A stretch of DNA of 64,000 nt from CBFDCQ01 sp965603355 (GCA_965603355.1 CBFDCQ010000003.1:31621-95620); one strand, 5' to 3'. Counted from the stretch's first letter, positions 24,281-33,261 are shown. The notes: generated by a model from the sequence alone, not told the origin. Numbers and translations: made by a program.

Positions 24281-25636
24281 TTACTCCTTTCGTTTCCTCT
24301 TACCCATCGACCGCGCCGGTACGCCCACGACGACATCGCCCGGCGCCACATCCTTGCCGCTCGCAACAATGGCTCCTGCTCCGGTCTTGGCGTCCTTACC
24401 GACCCTGACCGGCGCCACAAGCACCGTATCGCTGCCTATGCTCGCACCGTCCTCAATAACCGTCTTATGCTTGCGCACGCCGTCGTAGTTCGCCGTTATT
24501 GTCCCGGCACCGACATTGACATGGGAGCCGACCACGGCGTCGCCCAGATAGGTGAGATGAGACACCGATGTATCCGCGCCCACCTCCGTCTTCTTGAGCT
24601 CGACGAAGTTGCCGATACGGTCTCTGTCGCCCACTCGCGTTTCCGGTCGGATCCTTGAGAACGGTCCCACTCTTGTATCGTTTCCTATGACGGCGCCCAC
24701 GCAATGGCTGAGCACCACGCTGGTGCCGTCGCCGATAGTGCAGTCAACGATGACCGAGTGGGGGCCGATTGTGCACCTCTCACCGATCACGGTCTTCCCC
24801 TCAATCCAACACCCGGGGTAAACGGCGGTATCCTTACCTATCTTCACGTCGTCCGCGACGTAACACGAGTCCGGATCGACTATCGTCACGCCGTCACGCA
24901 TCAACCGAGCGAGGTTCCTGTCGCGGCACAGTCTTGTTGCCTCAGCGAGGTGCATGCGCGAGTTGATTCCGATCGTCTCATCAGGATTGTCGGTTTGAAC
25001 AGATTCCACCTTGTTGCCCTCACGAGCGAGTACTTCAATGACGTCCGTCAAGTAGTATTCGTTTTGATCGTTGTCACGGCTGACGCTTTCGAGCGCATCG
25101 AAGAGTGACCCTGCGTCGAAGCAGTACGTTCCCACATTGATCTCAGCGACCCCTTTCTGGTTATCGCTTGCGTCGCTTTCCTCGACTATGCGCGTAATAC
25201 TGCCCTCGTCGTCCCGCAAGATCCTGCCGCGCGCCATCGCGTCAGCCGGACACGTGGTCAGAATCGTGGCTGAAGCCCCTGACGTCGTGTGCCGCTCGAT
25301 CAGATTACGCAGTGTCCCAACAGTCAGGAGCGGTGAATCGCCGGACAGAACCAACATGCCGCCTTTATACCCCGCAAACGAATCCTTCGCCTGCATCAGT
25401 GCGTGTCCCGTGCCCAACCGTTCGCTCTGCACGACATAACCGACTCGCGAGCCTAGAATGTCGCGCACGCCGTCGTCCAGGGCGCTCACTACCACTTCAA
25501 TTTTGTCCAGTTTCAGCTGTTCGACAGTATCAGCAACGCGTTCGATCAGCGTTTTCCCAAGTATCTTATGGAGGACCTTGGGACGCGACGATCGCATTCG
25601 CGTACCCTCACCCGCCGCTAAAACCAAAGCTGCCAT
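24281..25636 (-). CDS. glmU: Bifunctional UDP-GlcNAc synthesis enzyme GlmU
   Basis: A 451-residue enzyme. The amino-terminal uridyltransferase begins LVLAAGEGTRMRSSRPKVLH. The carboxy-terminal half is a left-handed beta-helix acetyltransferase with hexapeptide repeats and NFVELKKTEVG, which resembles the GlmU acetyl site. It forms UDP-GlcNAc from glucosamine 1-phosphate for peptidoglycan and lipid A. The ATG at 25636 is where homology begins; an upstream extension would run through tRNA-Gln and is rejected. Confidence 0.95.
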   Translation of the reverse strand: MAALVLAAGEGTRMRSSRPKVLHKILGKTLIERVADTVEQLKLDKIEVVVSALDDGVRDILGSRVGYVVQSERLGTGHALMQAKDSFAGYKGGMLVLSGDSPLLTVGTLRNLIERHTTSGASATILTTCPADAMARGRILRDDEGSITRIVEESDASDNQKGVAEINVGTYCFDAGSLFDALESVSRDNDQNEYYLTDVIEVLAREGNKVESVQTDNPDETIGINSRMHLAEATRLCRDRNLARLMRDGVTIVDPDSCYVADDVKIGKDTAVYPGCWIEGKTVIGERCTIGPHSVIVDCTIGDGTSVVLSHCVGAVIGNDTRVGPFSRIRPETRVGDRDRIGNFVELKKTEVGADTSVSHLTYLGDAVVGSHVNVGAGTITANYDGVRKHKTVIEDGASIGSDTVLVAPVRVGKDAKTGAGAIVASGKDVAPGDVVVGVPARSMGKRKRKE

Positions 25637-25683
25637 GACTTTCAAAGGAACCGTCTCCCAAGTTTTCCATTGACAGGGACGAT

Positions 25684-25757
25684 TGGCTGGGGCGGGAGGA
25701 CTCGAACCTCCAGTGCAGGATCCAAAGTCCTGTGTCTTGCCATTTGACGACGCCCCA
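25684..25757 (-). tRNA. tRNA-Gln (anticodon TTG)
   Basis: On the minus strand a 74-nt cloverleaf starts TGGGGCG, pairs with CGCCCCA and ends with an encoded CCA. The anticodon loop reads ACTTTGGAT with TTG in the middle, and the T loop is GTTCGAGTC. It decodes CAA (and CAG by wobble). It lies just upstream of glmU and has its own consensus promoter at 25791-25820. Confidence 0.95.
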
Positions 25758-25790
25758 CCACCCCGACAGAGCCCTTCCAAATCAGGCAAA

Positions 25791-25820
25791 ATTATACAGA
25801 ATGGCGGGTACCGTTGTCAA
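25791..25820 (-). promoter_or_regulatory. Consensus sigma-70 promoter for tRNA-Gln
   Basis: Perfect TTGACA (25815-25820), 18-bp spacer and perfect TATAAT (25791-25796) on the minus strand, about 34 bp before the mature tRNA 5' end. It may also feed glmU and the genes beyond. Confidence 0.85.
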
Positions 25821-26000
25821 ACGAGGCGCCACACGTACCTGCAAATCGCCGGTTTCTTGGTGATGCCGTTTTTCTTGCGCGGTACACGCCATGCTCAGTA
25901 TTGGGAGGGTCAGAATACAAACAGGCAGTGCGGTCCAACGCGGTCGTCGACGCATTCGGAGAACTGATGTGGCGGTGTGCGAGCGCAGGACGTATCCGTC

Positions 26001-26222
26001 CTATTTTCGCTTGTGCTCCTTGAGGAACCGGCTCACTTCATGTCTCGACGAAAGGCGCAGCATTTGCCCAGTCTTGACGTCCCGGACGCCGATGGCGTAG
26101 CGGGTTCCTCGCTCATCCTGAGGTTTCCTGAACAGAGCTAGAGAGTCAAACCTCTTGCTACTGTCTTCGTCCTTGAGCTCAAGGATCAACTTACCATATC
26201 GAATTGCCTGCCGCCTTGTCAT
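26001..26222 (-). CDS. Small protein of unknown function
   Basis: A 73-residue basic/charged protein with no membrane segment. A ribosome site (GGGAGG) lies 7-8 bases before the ATG, which supports a real gene. The composition (KLILELKDEDSSKRFDS, then a short beta-like RYAIGVRDVKTG) suggests a small alpha/beta domain. It is isolated between tRNA-Gln and the arginine operon. I do not recognise the family. Confidence 0.55.
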   Translation of the reverse strand: MTRRQAIRYGKLILELKDEDSSKRFDSLALFRKPQDERGTRYAIGVRDVKTGQMLRLSSRHEVSRFLKEHKRK

Positions 26223-26495
26223 GGGTCAGCCTCCCCCCGGGCGCAAACATGCCCTTTCCGGGTCGCACCATGGCGCGTCAGTCCCCTGCAAATCGTCCTG
26301 CTGACGCTGGCCGTTGTCTATCCCCCTGTCCTCCCCGGCAGCGGGAATAGATGGCTACTGTGGCACGAACAACCACCTCAGTTGCCCCAATTCTACCGAA
26401 ACCTCTCCGGCATATTATGACATAAACCCCTGCATTTTGTCAAGTGTTTTCTGGGCGGATGTTGCTATCGCGCACGTTCGGATCGCGGTCCAAAC

Positions 26496-26523
26496 GCCCC
26501 TTATGTTGACAAACATGAGGGGC
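26496..26523. promoter_or_regulatory. Inverted repeat over the argC -35 box (possible operator)
   Basis: A 12-4-12 inverted repeat: GCCCCTTATGTT, GACA, AACATGAGGGGC, with 11 of 12 pairs matching. Its centre is the -35 hexamer TTGACA, so a dimeric repressor bound here would block RNA polymerase. It does not resemble the AT-rich ARG box of ArgR as I know it. The regulator is unknown. Confidence 0.55.
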
Positions 26524-26535
26524 TGCGACTATAAT
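26506..26535 (+). promoter_or_regulatory. Consensus sigma-70 promoter of the arginine operon
   Basis: TTGACA (26506-26511), 18-bp spacer, TATAAT (26530-26535), both perfect. The start of transcription is expected near 26542, about 45 bp before argC. Confidence 0.85.
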
Positions 26536-26588
26536 TGTGGCCGGTTCTACTGGGGCGAAACATCAATCTCATAAGGAGAAGTAGGCAG

Positions 26589-27632
26589 GTGATCAAGGCT
26601 GGTATAGTGGGGCCGACCGGATATGGCGGCCGGGAACTCGTGCGCATTCTGTCCGGTCATCCCGAAGTTGAGATAGAGGCGCTGGTGTCGCACAGCATTG
26701 CCGGTGAACCTCTTTCGTCAGTCGTGCGGGCGTTCAGCGCCGTGGCGGATAAGGTGTGCGAGAAGTTCGACGCGGGTTCGCTTGCCGAGAGGTGCGACGC
26801 GGTATTCGTTGCCGTGCCCGCGACCGAGTCCGGTCGTCTCGTAAAAGCACTGCATGAGGCGGGGACGAAGTTCATACTCGACACCGGTCCGGATTTCAGG
26901 TTGAAAGATGCGCGTACATTCGCAGAGCATTACGGAGCGGAACATCCGGCAACGGAACTGTTGGCGGACAGCGTTTACGGTCTTGCGGAGATCAACAGGG
27001 ATGCCATCAAGACAGCGAAGATAGTCGCGGTGCCCGGATGCTACCCTATCGGGCTGATACTCGCCGTTGCCCCGCTGCTGCAAGAGACCGGTTTGGCTGG
27101 TTCGCCGCTGATCGTTAACTCGCTTTCCGGGATTTCGGGTGCCGGAAGAACGCTCCGCGAAGATTATCACTTCCCGGAGGCCGGCGAGAACGCCCGGGCA
27201 TACAGGGTTGGGACTCACCAGCACGTCCCGGAGATGGAACAGGAGCTTGAGCGCATCGCCGGGCACGACGTACAGGTTATGTTTGTCCCGCACACTGTCC
27301 CGATGACCCGCGGTATAGTCACCACGGCAGTCGTTCCTATGGAGAAGGCGGCGGACACGGAGGCTCTGGACGCGTTGTATCGGGATTACTACTCGGACGA
27401 ACCCTTCGTGCGAGTCCTCGCCCGGGGCCAGTGCCCCGAGGCAAAGAACGTGCGGGGTTCGAACTTCTGTGACGTGGGGGTGACGTACGACGAGCGGACG
27501 AACCTAGCGATAGCGCTATCCGCGATCGACAACCTGACGAAAGGTACGGCCGGTCAGGCTGTGCAGGACATGAACATACTGTTCGGGCTCGACGAGACAT
27601 GCGGGTTGTGGTGTCCTCCCTTGAGCCCGTAG
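26589..27632 (+). CDS. argC: N-acetyl-gamma-glutamyl-phosphate reductase
   Basis: A 347-residue NADPH enzyme in arginine (ornithine) synthesis. The Rossmann start IVGPTGYGGRELVRIL and the catalytic cysteine in VPGCYPIGLILA are clear, with the later family segment FVPHTVPMTRGI. I use GTG at 26589, with AAGGAG ten bases before it, because homology begins there. It is the first gene of argC-argJ-argB-exbB-exbD and lies directly behind a strong promoter with an inverted repeat. Confidence 0.94.
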   Translation: MIKAGIVGPTGYGGRELVRILSGHPEVEIEALVSHSIAGEPLSSVVRAFSAVADKVCEKFDAGSLAERCDAVFVAVPATESGRLVKALHEAGTKFILDTGPDFRLKDARTFAEHYGAEHPATELLADSVYGLAEINRDAIKTAKIVAVPGCYPIGLILAVAPLLQETGLAGSPLIVNSLSGISGAGRTLREDYHFPEAGENARAYRVGTHQHVPEMEQELERIAGHDVQVMFVPHTVPMTRGIVTTAVVPMEKAADTEALDALYRDYYSDEPFVRVLARGQCPEAKNVRGSNFCDVGVTYDERTNLAIALSAIDNLTKGTAGQAVQDMNILFGLDETCGLWCPPLSP

Positions 27633-27695
27633 CGTATGGTGCGACGAGCATTCTACCCGCGTGCGTAGGTGGTCGGCGGGGGATGGGTGAACAGG

Positions 27696-28901
27696 ATGAA
27701 GTTAGTCGAAGGAGGAGTGACAGCACCGAAAGGGTACGTTGCGGCAGGCTGTCACTGCGGCATCAGGAGCAATCCCAAAGCGAAGGATCTCGCGCTGATC
27801 GTTTCCGAACGCCCGGCGGTTATGGCAGGCGTGTTCACGGCGAACGCGATGGCTTCCGCGTGCGTGACAGTTTCCAGAAGGGTCGCTGAGAAGGGAACTG
27901 CGCGAGCCATCATAGTCAACAGCGGTTTTGCGAACACCTGTACCGGAGCGAAGGGGTTGCGTGATGCCGAGGAGATGGCCAGGTTTACTGCGGAGCAACT
28001 CGAAATATCGCCCGAGGAGGTCGTGGTTGCCTCCACTGGTGTCATCGGTGCGCGGTTGCCCATCGTTAAGGTGTGCGAGGGAATTGAGACGCTCGCCGAG
28101 AAACTCTGCAGGGAAGGTGCCGCGGACGCCGCGGAGGCAATACTGACTACCGACACGCGAGCCAAGCAGGTCGCGGTGCGCTTCAAATCGAGCAGCGGGC
28201 CCGTTACGATAGGAGGCATGGCAAAAGGCGCGGGCATGATCATGCCGAACATGGCTACGATGCTTGCGTTCATAACTACCGATGCCTCAATTCGAAAAAA
28301 GGCGATGCGGATCGTATTGAAGGAGGCAGTGGATCGGACGTTCAACCGCATTTCCGTCGACGGAGACACGAGCACGAACGACATGGTCATCCTGTTGGCA
28401 AACGGCGGTCCGGGCTCGCACGTGATAACGCAGCGCAGCACCGATTTCAAGCCTTTCGGCGCGGCGCTTACGGAAGTGTGCCGCAGACTGGCCCACATGA
28501 TCGTCGCGGATGGCGAAGGGGCGACCAAGTTCGTTGAGATCAGGGTCAAAGGAGCGCGAAACGATCAGGAAGCGGACCGCGTGGCGCGGACTGTCGGCAC
28601 GTCGCTCCTGGTCAAGACGGCTCTGTTTGGCGAGGACCCGAACTGGGGACGAATGATGATGGCAATAGGCAAGTCGGGCGTGGAAATCGAACCGGCCCGC
28701 ATAAGAATATCTCTTGGAAGCCTCCGGCTGGTTACAAAAGGAGTGGGGATCGACTTCTCTGAGGAGCGAGCGCGGGAGTTGCTTGCACAGAAGGACATCG
28801 TGATCACCGTGGAACTCGGCGTTGGCGAGGCGGAAACGAGGTTCTGGACTACCGATCTCAGCTACGAGTACGTGAAGATAAACGCGGAGTACCACACGTA
28901 A
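27696..28901 (+). CDS. argJ: Glutamate N-acetyltransferase / amino-acid acetyltransferase
   Basis: A 401-residue ArgJ-family Ntn hydrolase that is cleaved into alpha and beta chains. The self-cleavage site is the Thr in NMATMLAFITTDA, and TASTGVIG-like and DPNWGRMMMAIG segments are present. It recycles acetyl groups from N-acetylornithine to glutamate and, if bifunctional, makes N-acetylglutamate from acetyl-CoA. No argA is seen. The start at 27696 is placed where the family begins (MKLVEGGVTAPKG); GTG at 27687 is possible. Confidence 0.93.
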   Translation: MKLVEGGVTAPKGYVAAGCHCGIRSNPKAKDLALIVSERPAVMAGVFTANAMASACVTVSRRVAEKGTARAIIVNSGFANTCTGAKGLRDAEEMARFTAEQLEISPEEVVVASTGVIGARLPIVKVCEGIETLAEKLCREGAADAAEAILTTDTRAKQVAVRFKSSSGPVTIGGMAKGAGMIMPNMATMLAFITTDASIRKKAMRIVLKEAVDRTFNRISVDGDTSTNDMVILLANGGPGSHVITQRSTDFKPFGAALTEVCRRLAHMIVADGEGATKFVEIRVKGARNDQEADRVARTVGTSLLVKTALFGEDPNWGRMMMAIGKSGVEIEPARIRISLGSLRLVTKGVGIDFSEERARELLAQKDIVITVELGVGEAETRFWTTDLSYEYVKINAEYHT

Positions 28902-28925
28902 ACCGCTGTCACAAGGGAACGCCCA

Positions 28926-29804
28926 ATGGAACGAATAATTGAAAAGGCGCGGACGCTCGTTGAATCGCTGCCATATATCAGGGAGTTCTTCGAGAAGACC
29001 GTCGTGATAAAGTTCGGTGGGAGCGTCCTGTACGACCCGGCGGTTCGCCAGAGAACCGCGAAAGACATAGTACTCATGAAATATGTGGGGATGAACCCCG
29101 TATTGGTTCATGGCGGGGGTCGCGCGATCAGCGAGGCTCTCGACAGTATGGGGATCAAGTCCGAGTTTCGACATGGGATGCGGGTCACGGACGAACGCAT
29201 GGTTAAGATCGTGGAGATGGTGCTTGTCGGAAGTGAGAACAAGGAACTTGTGGCGTCGATCAACCGAGCGGGCGGTTGTTCTGTCGGCGTGTCCGGCAAG
29301 GATTCCGATATGATATTCGCCGAGAAGATGATGGTGCCCGGTGATACAGGCGACGAGATGGTTGACATAGGCTATGTCGGCAGCATAACGCGCGTTGATC
29401 CCACCGTGCTTAACAATCTGGAGAAAGCCGGTTACATTTCGGTGGTAGCGCCGGTAGCCACTGACAGGGACGGAGAAACGTGGAACGTTAACGCTGACGT
29501 AGCGGCGGGCGAGGTCGCGGGAGCACTTGAGGCCGAAAAGCTTGTTTTCCTCACTGATACGCCTGGCATACTCGGCGACATGGCGGACGAGGAATCGTTG
29601 ATCTCCGCGATAACTCTGGATGAGGTTGAGAGGCTCATCTCGCGCGGCGCGGTGAGTGGCGGCATGATACCCAAAGTCAAAGCTTGCTGTTCGGCCTTGC
29701 GCGCCGGCGTGCGCAAGACTCACATCGTAGACGGGCGTGTGCCTCACGCTCTGTTGCTGGAGTTTTTTACTGATACGGGAGTCGGCACACAGGTGACATT
29801 GTAG
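28926..29804 (+). CDS. argB: Acetylglutamate kinase
   Basis: A 292-residue amino-acid kinase that phosphorylates N-acetylglutamate. The ATP-site lysine is in VVIKFGGSVLYDP, with VLVHGGGRAISEAL (substrate loop) and SGGMIPKVKAC near the end. The amino-terminal helix before the kinase core is like that of arginine-inhibited enzymes, so feedback inhibition by arginine is likely. It is 24 bp after argJ. Confidence 0.95.
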   Translation: MERIIEKARTLVESLPYIREFFEKTVVIKFGGSVLYDPAVRQRTAKDIVLMKYVGMNPVLVHGGGRAISEALDSMGIKSEFRHGMRVTDERMVKIVEMVLVGSENKELVASINRAGGCSVGVSGKDSDMIFAEKMMVPGDTGDEMVDIGYVGSITRVDPTVLNNLEKAGYISVVAPVATDRDGETWNVNADVAAGEVAGALEAEKLVFLTDTPGILGDMADEESLISAITLDEVERLISRGAVSGGMIPKVKACCSALRAGVRKTHIVDGRVPHALLLEFFTDTGVGTQVTL

Positions 29805-29831
29805 TGCCGCGCAAACACGGGATACAAGGAT

Positions 29832-30470
29832 ATGGGCGAACATTTCTTAGTGCGAATTGTGGTTCAAGGCGGGTGGGTCATGTGGCCCATCATCGCGTGC
29901 TCGATTATCGCATTTGCGGTGGCGGTGGAGCGGTTTCTTACGCTGCGTAGAGCCAGGATAAATACACGGGAGTTCATGGGGACGATCAGGACCGTACTGC
30001 GGCAAAACAACATTGCGGAGGCGATAAAGCTGTGCGAGAAAACGCCGGGTCCCATCGCTCGAATACTCAAGGCCGGTATGCTGAAACACGGACGCAGAAG
30101 ACGGGACATCCGCGAGGCGATAGAGGACGCCGGTCAGCTGGAGATTCCGCGCTTGGAGCGGTATCTCGGCGTACTTGCGACGGTCGCGAGCGTCTCGCCA
30201 TTGCTCGGCCTTCTTGGCACGGTGGCCGGGATGATCAAAGCGTTCAACCAGATTCAGGCGAAGATGGGCATCGTCAACCCGTCGGACCTCGCGGAAGGAA
30301 TAGGAAACGCTCTTGTGACGACCGCTACCGGTCTGGTCGTAGCGATCCCCACGCTGGTGCTTTACAACTACTTTGTGGCCAAAGTCGACAATATGATACT
30401 TGACATGGAGATCAGCTCGTCTGAGCTCGTGGAACTGCTGACGGAGGGCGAGAAGAACTATGAAGTTTGA
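29832..30470 (+). CDS. MotA/TolQ/ExbB proton-channel protein
   Basis: A 212-residue inner-membrane protein with three membrane helices: about 15-32, 113-135 (VASVSPLLGLLGTVAGMIKAF, the family signature) and 160-185. With the ExbD/TolR protein encoded next it should form a proton-driven motor that energises outer-membrane transport or envelope work. TolQ and ExbB cannot be told apart without tolA/pal or a TonB receptor nearby, and none is seen. It is 27 bp after argB. Confidence 0.9.
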   Translation: MGEHFLVRIVVQGGWVMWPIIACSIIAFAVAVERFLTLRRARINTREFMGTIRTVLRQNNIAEAIKLCEKTPGPIARILKAGMLKHGRRRRDIREAIEDAGQLEIPRLERYLGVLATVASVSPLLGLLGTVAGMIKAFNQIQAKMGIVNPSDLAEGIGNALVTTATGLVVAIPTLVLYNYFVAKVDNMILDMEISSSELVELLTEGEKNYEV

Positions 30471-30876
30471 ACGGCGCGCTTCCGGTCGTACAAAGTTCAG
30501 AGGCAGTCTCGAGCTGACGCCGCTCGTGGACGTCGTGCTTCAGCTCATCATATTCTTCATGCTTTCTTCCACCTTCATAGTGCAGCCCGGGATCAGGGTG
30601 GAACTTCCGGACTCGAAAACGACAAGAGAGCAGGAGAAGCACAAGCTGACCGTCACCATAGCGGCAGACAACTCGTTGTTTGTGAATGAACTTCCGGTAA
30701 CCTTCGAGGAGCTTCCCACCGTTCTCGCGAACAAGGTCAAGGAGGTCGGTAAGGACGAACTCCTGCTGATCAAGGGCGACAAGGTCGTGGAATACGGTCG
30801 GGTTATCCGGGTCCTGGACGCAGCGCACGGCGCCGGGATAACCAGTTACGGCCTGGCAACCAAACCCACCCGTTGA
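30460..30876 (+). CDS. ExbD/TolR family protein
   Basis: A 138-residue partner of the preceding proton channel. It has one amino-terminal membrane helix with the proton-carrying aspartate (ELTPLVDVVLQLIIFFMLSS) and a periplasmic alpha/beta domain with LPDSKTT-like and ADNSLFVN segments. It overlaps the ExbB/TolQ gene by 11 bp. The pair is the last unit of the arginine operon, apparently without functional relation. Confidence 0.92.
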   Translation: MKFERRASGRTKFRGSLELTPLVDVVLQLIIFFMLSSTFIVQPGIRVELPDSKTTREQEKHKLTVTIAADNSLFVNELPVTFEELPTVLANKVKEVGKDELLLIKGDKVVEYGRVIRVLDAAHGAGITSYGLATKPTR

Positions 30877-31007
30877 GGTTCCTGATGAGCCAACCGGTCA
30901 CCGTTCGGATGCAATCTGCACCACACCGACCACATTCGAAAGAGGTTTTACTGACAAGATCGTTCTACGAGGGAGTCGCGCGGTACAGAGGACAGGCAGA
31001 CCAGAGG

Positions 31008-31030
31008 CCTGAGCCGCACTCCGGCTCAGG
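31008..31030. terminator. Hairpin between convergent operons
   Basis: CCTGAGCCG, loop CACTC, CGGCTCAGG form a perfect 9-bp stem between the ends of exbD (rightward) and the small gene at 31040 (leftward). There is no good T tract on either side, so intrinsic termination is uncertain. Confidence 0.35.
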
Positions 31031-31039
31031 CGGGGACCA

Positions 31040-31255
31040 TCATTGTACAGTCTCGTCCTCCTTGTTTTCCCCTTGGGCCTCGTGTGCGTCGTCCGCAGGG
31101 TCCGGATCCGGCTCGTCCAAGCCGAACTCGCCCAGCGACGCTTCCGTTTCCTTGTTGCGTTGAGCAAGGTTGTCGAGCGCTTTAGACAACTCCTCGTCCA
31201 GCTGTTCGAACTGCTCGGGATGACGCGTCGTGATCCGTTTCTTGCGCTTCGCCAT
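31040..31255 (-). CDS. Small acidic protein of unknown function
   Basis: A 71-residue protein, basic at the start (MAKRKKRITTR) and strongly acidic at the end (DEPDPDPADDAHEAQGEN). The middle is probably a single helix. A perfect AGGAGG lies before the ATG, 12 bp after hisH, so it is a real gene of the hisB-hisH unit. It has no recognised domain. The charge-split pattern suggests a disordered or nucleic-acid-related protein, but that is only a guess. Confidence 0.6.
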   Translation of the reverse strand: MAKRKKRITTRHPEQFEQLDEELSKALDNLAQRNKETEASLGEFGLDEPDPDPADDAHEAQGENKEDETVQ

Positions 31256-31266
31256 GGTGCCTCCTA

Positions 31267-31902
31267 TTATGCCGAGCTGTGCGTTGCGTTACGGACGATT
31301 CGGGCAAAATTAGCCAGTATTCTCAGTCCAAGGTGTTGGCTTTTTTCAGGATGGAACTGAACCCCGAACAGGTTTCTTCTCCAAACGGCGGAACAGAACT
31401 TGACCCCATAATCCGTAACGGCAGCGATGACGTCTTCTTCAGACGGTATGACGTAGTATGAGTGGACGAAGTAAACGAAATCGCCCGATTCCACGCCTTC
31501 GAACAAGGGGCAATCCCGGCGCAGGATCTCGATCTGATTCCACCCCATGTGGGGAACTTTTCTCTCCTCGCTGGCCGAAAAACGCCGTACTGAGCCCTTT
31601 ATTATGTTGAACCCCGGGTGCAGGCCTCCCTCCTCGCTTTCCGTGAACAGGAGTTGCAGGCCGACGCAGATTCCGAGAAACGGTTTGTCCGTATGTATAG
31701 TCTCGCGAACGACGTCGGTGAGCCCCCGCGAAGCGATGCCGTCGTAGCAATCTCGAAACGCTCCAACGCCGGGCAGCACCACACCGGCCGCCTGTCTTAT
31801 GGTTTCGGGGTCGTCCGTGACAAGTGCTTCAACGCCGTTTCGTTCGAAGGCTTTCTGGGCGCTGCGAAGGTTGCCGGCGCCGTAATCGACTATCGCGATC
31901 AT
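31267..31902 (-). CDS. hisH: Imidazole glycerol phosphate synthase, glutaminase subunit
   Basis: A 211-residue class I glutamine amidotransferase. The nucleophile is the Cys in LGICVGLQLL, and the His/Glu pair is in VQFHPEKSQ. It supplies ammonia to HisF; no hisF is in the window. It follows hisB by 7 bp. Confidence 0.94.
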   Translation of the reverse strand: MIAIVDYGAGNLRSAQKAFERNGVEALVTDDPETIRQAAGVVLPGVGAFRDCYDGIASRGLTDVVRETIHTDKPFLGICVGLQLLFTESEEGGLHPGFNIIKGSVRRFSASEERKVPHMGWNQIEILRRDCPLFEGVESGDFVYFVHSYYVIPSEEDVIAAVTDYGVKFCSAVWRRNLFGVQFHPEKSQHLGLRILANFARIVRNATHSSA

Positions 31903-31909
31903 TGTCTAG

Positions 31910-32506
31910 CTATTTCAAAGTCCCTTTGGTGGAGAGCACTCCCTTTACGCGCTCATCAAGAGACGCAGCGGCGTCCAGTGCTCTTCCGAACGCCTTAAAG
32001 ATCGCCTCTATGCTGTGATGGACGTTGGTGCCGTAGCGAAGCGTTATGTGCAAGGTAGCGGCGCTCGACGTCGCGAACGCCCTGAAAAACTCCTGTACGA
32101 GTTCCACGTCGAACTCGCCGACCTTGTCGCGCGGCAGGTCAACGCTGTAAACGAGGTGAGCTCGTCCGCAAAGATCGATGCACACCTCAGCGAGCGACTC
32201 GTTCATCGGCACCAGACCGGTTCCGTACCGCGCAACGTTCTTCTTCTCGCCGAGCGCTTTGTTCAACGATTCGCCCAAGGTAATGCCGACATCCTCCACA
32301 GTGTGGTGAGCGTCGACCTGAGTGTCCCCGCGCGCATGCGCTTTCAGGTCGAAGAATCCGTGTTTTGCCGCGAGCTGGAGCATGTGATCGAGAAAAGGCA
32401 CCGAGGTGTCAACATCGGCGTTTCCCTCGCCGTCAATGCGCAACTCGACCGAGATTTGCGTCTCCTTCGTCTTGCGAGTCGTGGACGCGCTTCTTGCTTG
32501 TGTCAT
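31910..32506 (-). CDS. hisB: Imidazoleglycerol-phosphate dehydratase
   Basis: A 198-residue monofunctional enzyme of the histidine pathway. Two metal-binding histidine clusters are seen: DAHHTVEDVG and VHHSIEAIFKAFG, and FLDHMLQLAAKH near the start. I use the ATG at 32506 (GAGGG eight bases upstream). A GTG at 32536 overlaps the phosphoesterase stop and is also plausible through coupling. Confidence 0.94.
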   Translation of the reverse strand: MTQARSASTTRKTKETQISVELRIDGEGNADVDTSVPFLDHMLQLAAKHGFFDLKAHARGDTQVDAHHTVEDVGITLGESLNKALGEKKNVARYGTGLVPMNESLAEVCIDLCGRAHLVYSVDLPRDKVGEFDVELVQEFFRAFATSSAATLHITLRYGTNVHHSIEAIFKAFGRALDAAASLDERVKGVLSTKGTLK

Positions 32507-32532
32507 GGAGCCACCCTCTTCCGTGGTAACCG

Positions 32533-33261
32533 TCACCGTCCTTCCATCAACCGTTCCGCCAAAAACCGCGGCAAGCCGGCTTGCCTGACCTTGTCCGCCG
32601 TCCTTTTCCAGTCGTACTCGACCCTGAGCAGCTCGACGTCACGACTCTCTCCATCGTAGATGGCAAACGCGGCCCGTGCGTCGCCGTCGCGCGGCTGCCC
32701 CACCGAGCCCGGGTTCACGAAGAAAAGTCTGCCCTCTTCCAGTCTGAAATGGCCGTCGTCATCCGGCACACAAGGTCCGTCCTCCGAGAAGATGCCCTGA
32801 CAATGAGTGTGACCGAAGAAACACAGGGACACCCCTTGCTGTCTCAAATAGTCGAACTCCGGTCGGATATCCTCGATGGAGAACAAGTACCTATCTCTAT
32901 TGGACGGCGCGCCGTGCACGGCAAGAAACTCCGCGTCCACAACTTGCTCGGGACAGAGGTCGCGAAGGAAGATTCTATTGTCGTCCGTCAACTGATTGCT
33001 CGTCCAGTCAGCCACCTCACGCGCCAGCACGTTGAATCCCAACGCCTCCTCGAGCCCGCATGCCACGGCATCGTGGTTGCCCAGCAACGACGGTATGCTT
33101 GACTGTTTTACGACATCCACACATGCGTTAGGGTCAGCGTTGTACCCCACAATGTCGCCAAGACATATTATGGCATCCACCGTTCGCTCCACGATCTCGA
33201 GCAGCACCCTGTCAAGAGCCTCGGAGTTAGCATGAATATCTGAAATCAGCGCTATCTTCAC
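32533..33261 (-). CDS. Calcineurin-like metallophosphoesterase (YfcE/MJ0936 type)
   Basis: A 242-residue enzyme with the full two-metal motif set: DIHAN, GDIVGYNADP, GNHDAVA and GHTHCQG. It probably hydrolyses a phosphodiester or phosphomonoester; the substrate is not predictable. The GTG at 33261 has GGAGG before it and the family start KIALISDIH directly after. It is translationally close to hisB, but a histidine role is not established. Confidence 0.88.
   Translation of the reverse strand: MKIALISDIHANSEALDRVLLEIVERTVDAIICLGDIVGYNADPNACVDVVKQSSIPSLLGNHDAVACGLEEALGFNVLAREVADWTSNQLTDDNRIFLRDLCPEQVVDAEFLAVHGAPSNRDRYLFSIEDIRPEFDYLRQQGVSLCFFGHTHCQGIFSEDGPCVPDDDGHFRLEEGRLFFVNPGSVGQPRDGDARAAFAIYDGESRDVELLRVEYDWKRTADKVRQAGLPRFLAERLMEGR

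Larger units (their letters stand above)
26223..26588. other. Intergenic region upstream of the arginine operon
   Basis: No gene seen. The right part holds the argC promoter and an inverted repeat (26496-26535). The rest is AT-richer around 26400-26460 but shows no clear terminator. Confidence 0.6.

Noticed and set aside
25637..25789. Longer GlmU start
   Set aside because: It would read through the tRNA-Gln gene.
28287..29843. 518-residue open frame antisense to argJ/argB
   Set aside because: It lies wholly opposite two well-supported genes, has no ribosome site and its composition mirrors their codon pattern. Similar antisense frames at 14838-16094, 21774-23348 and 56906-58027 are rejected for the same reason.
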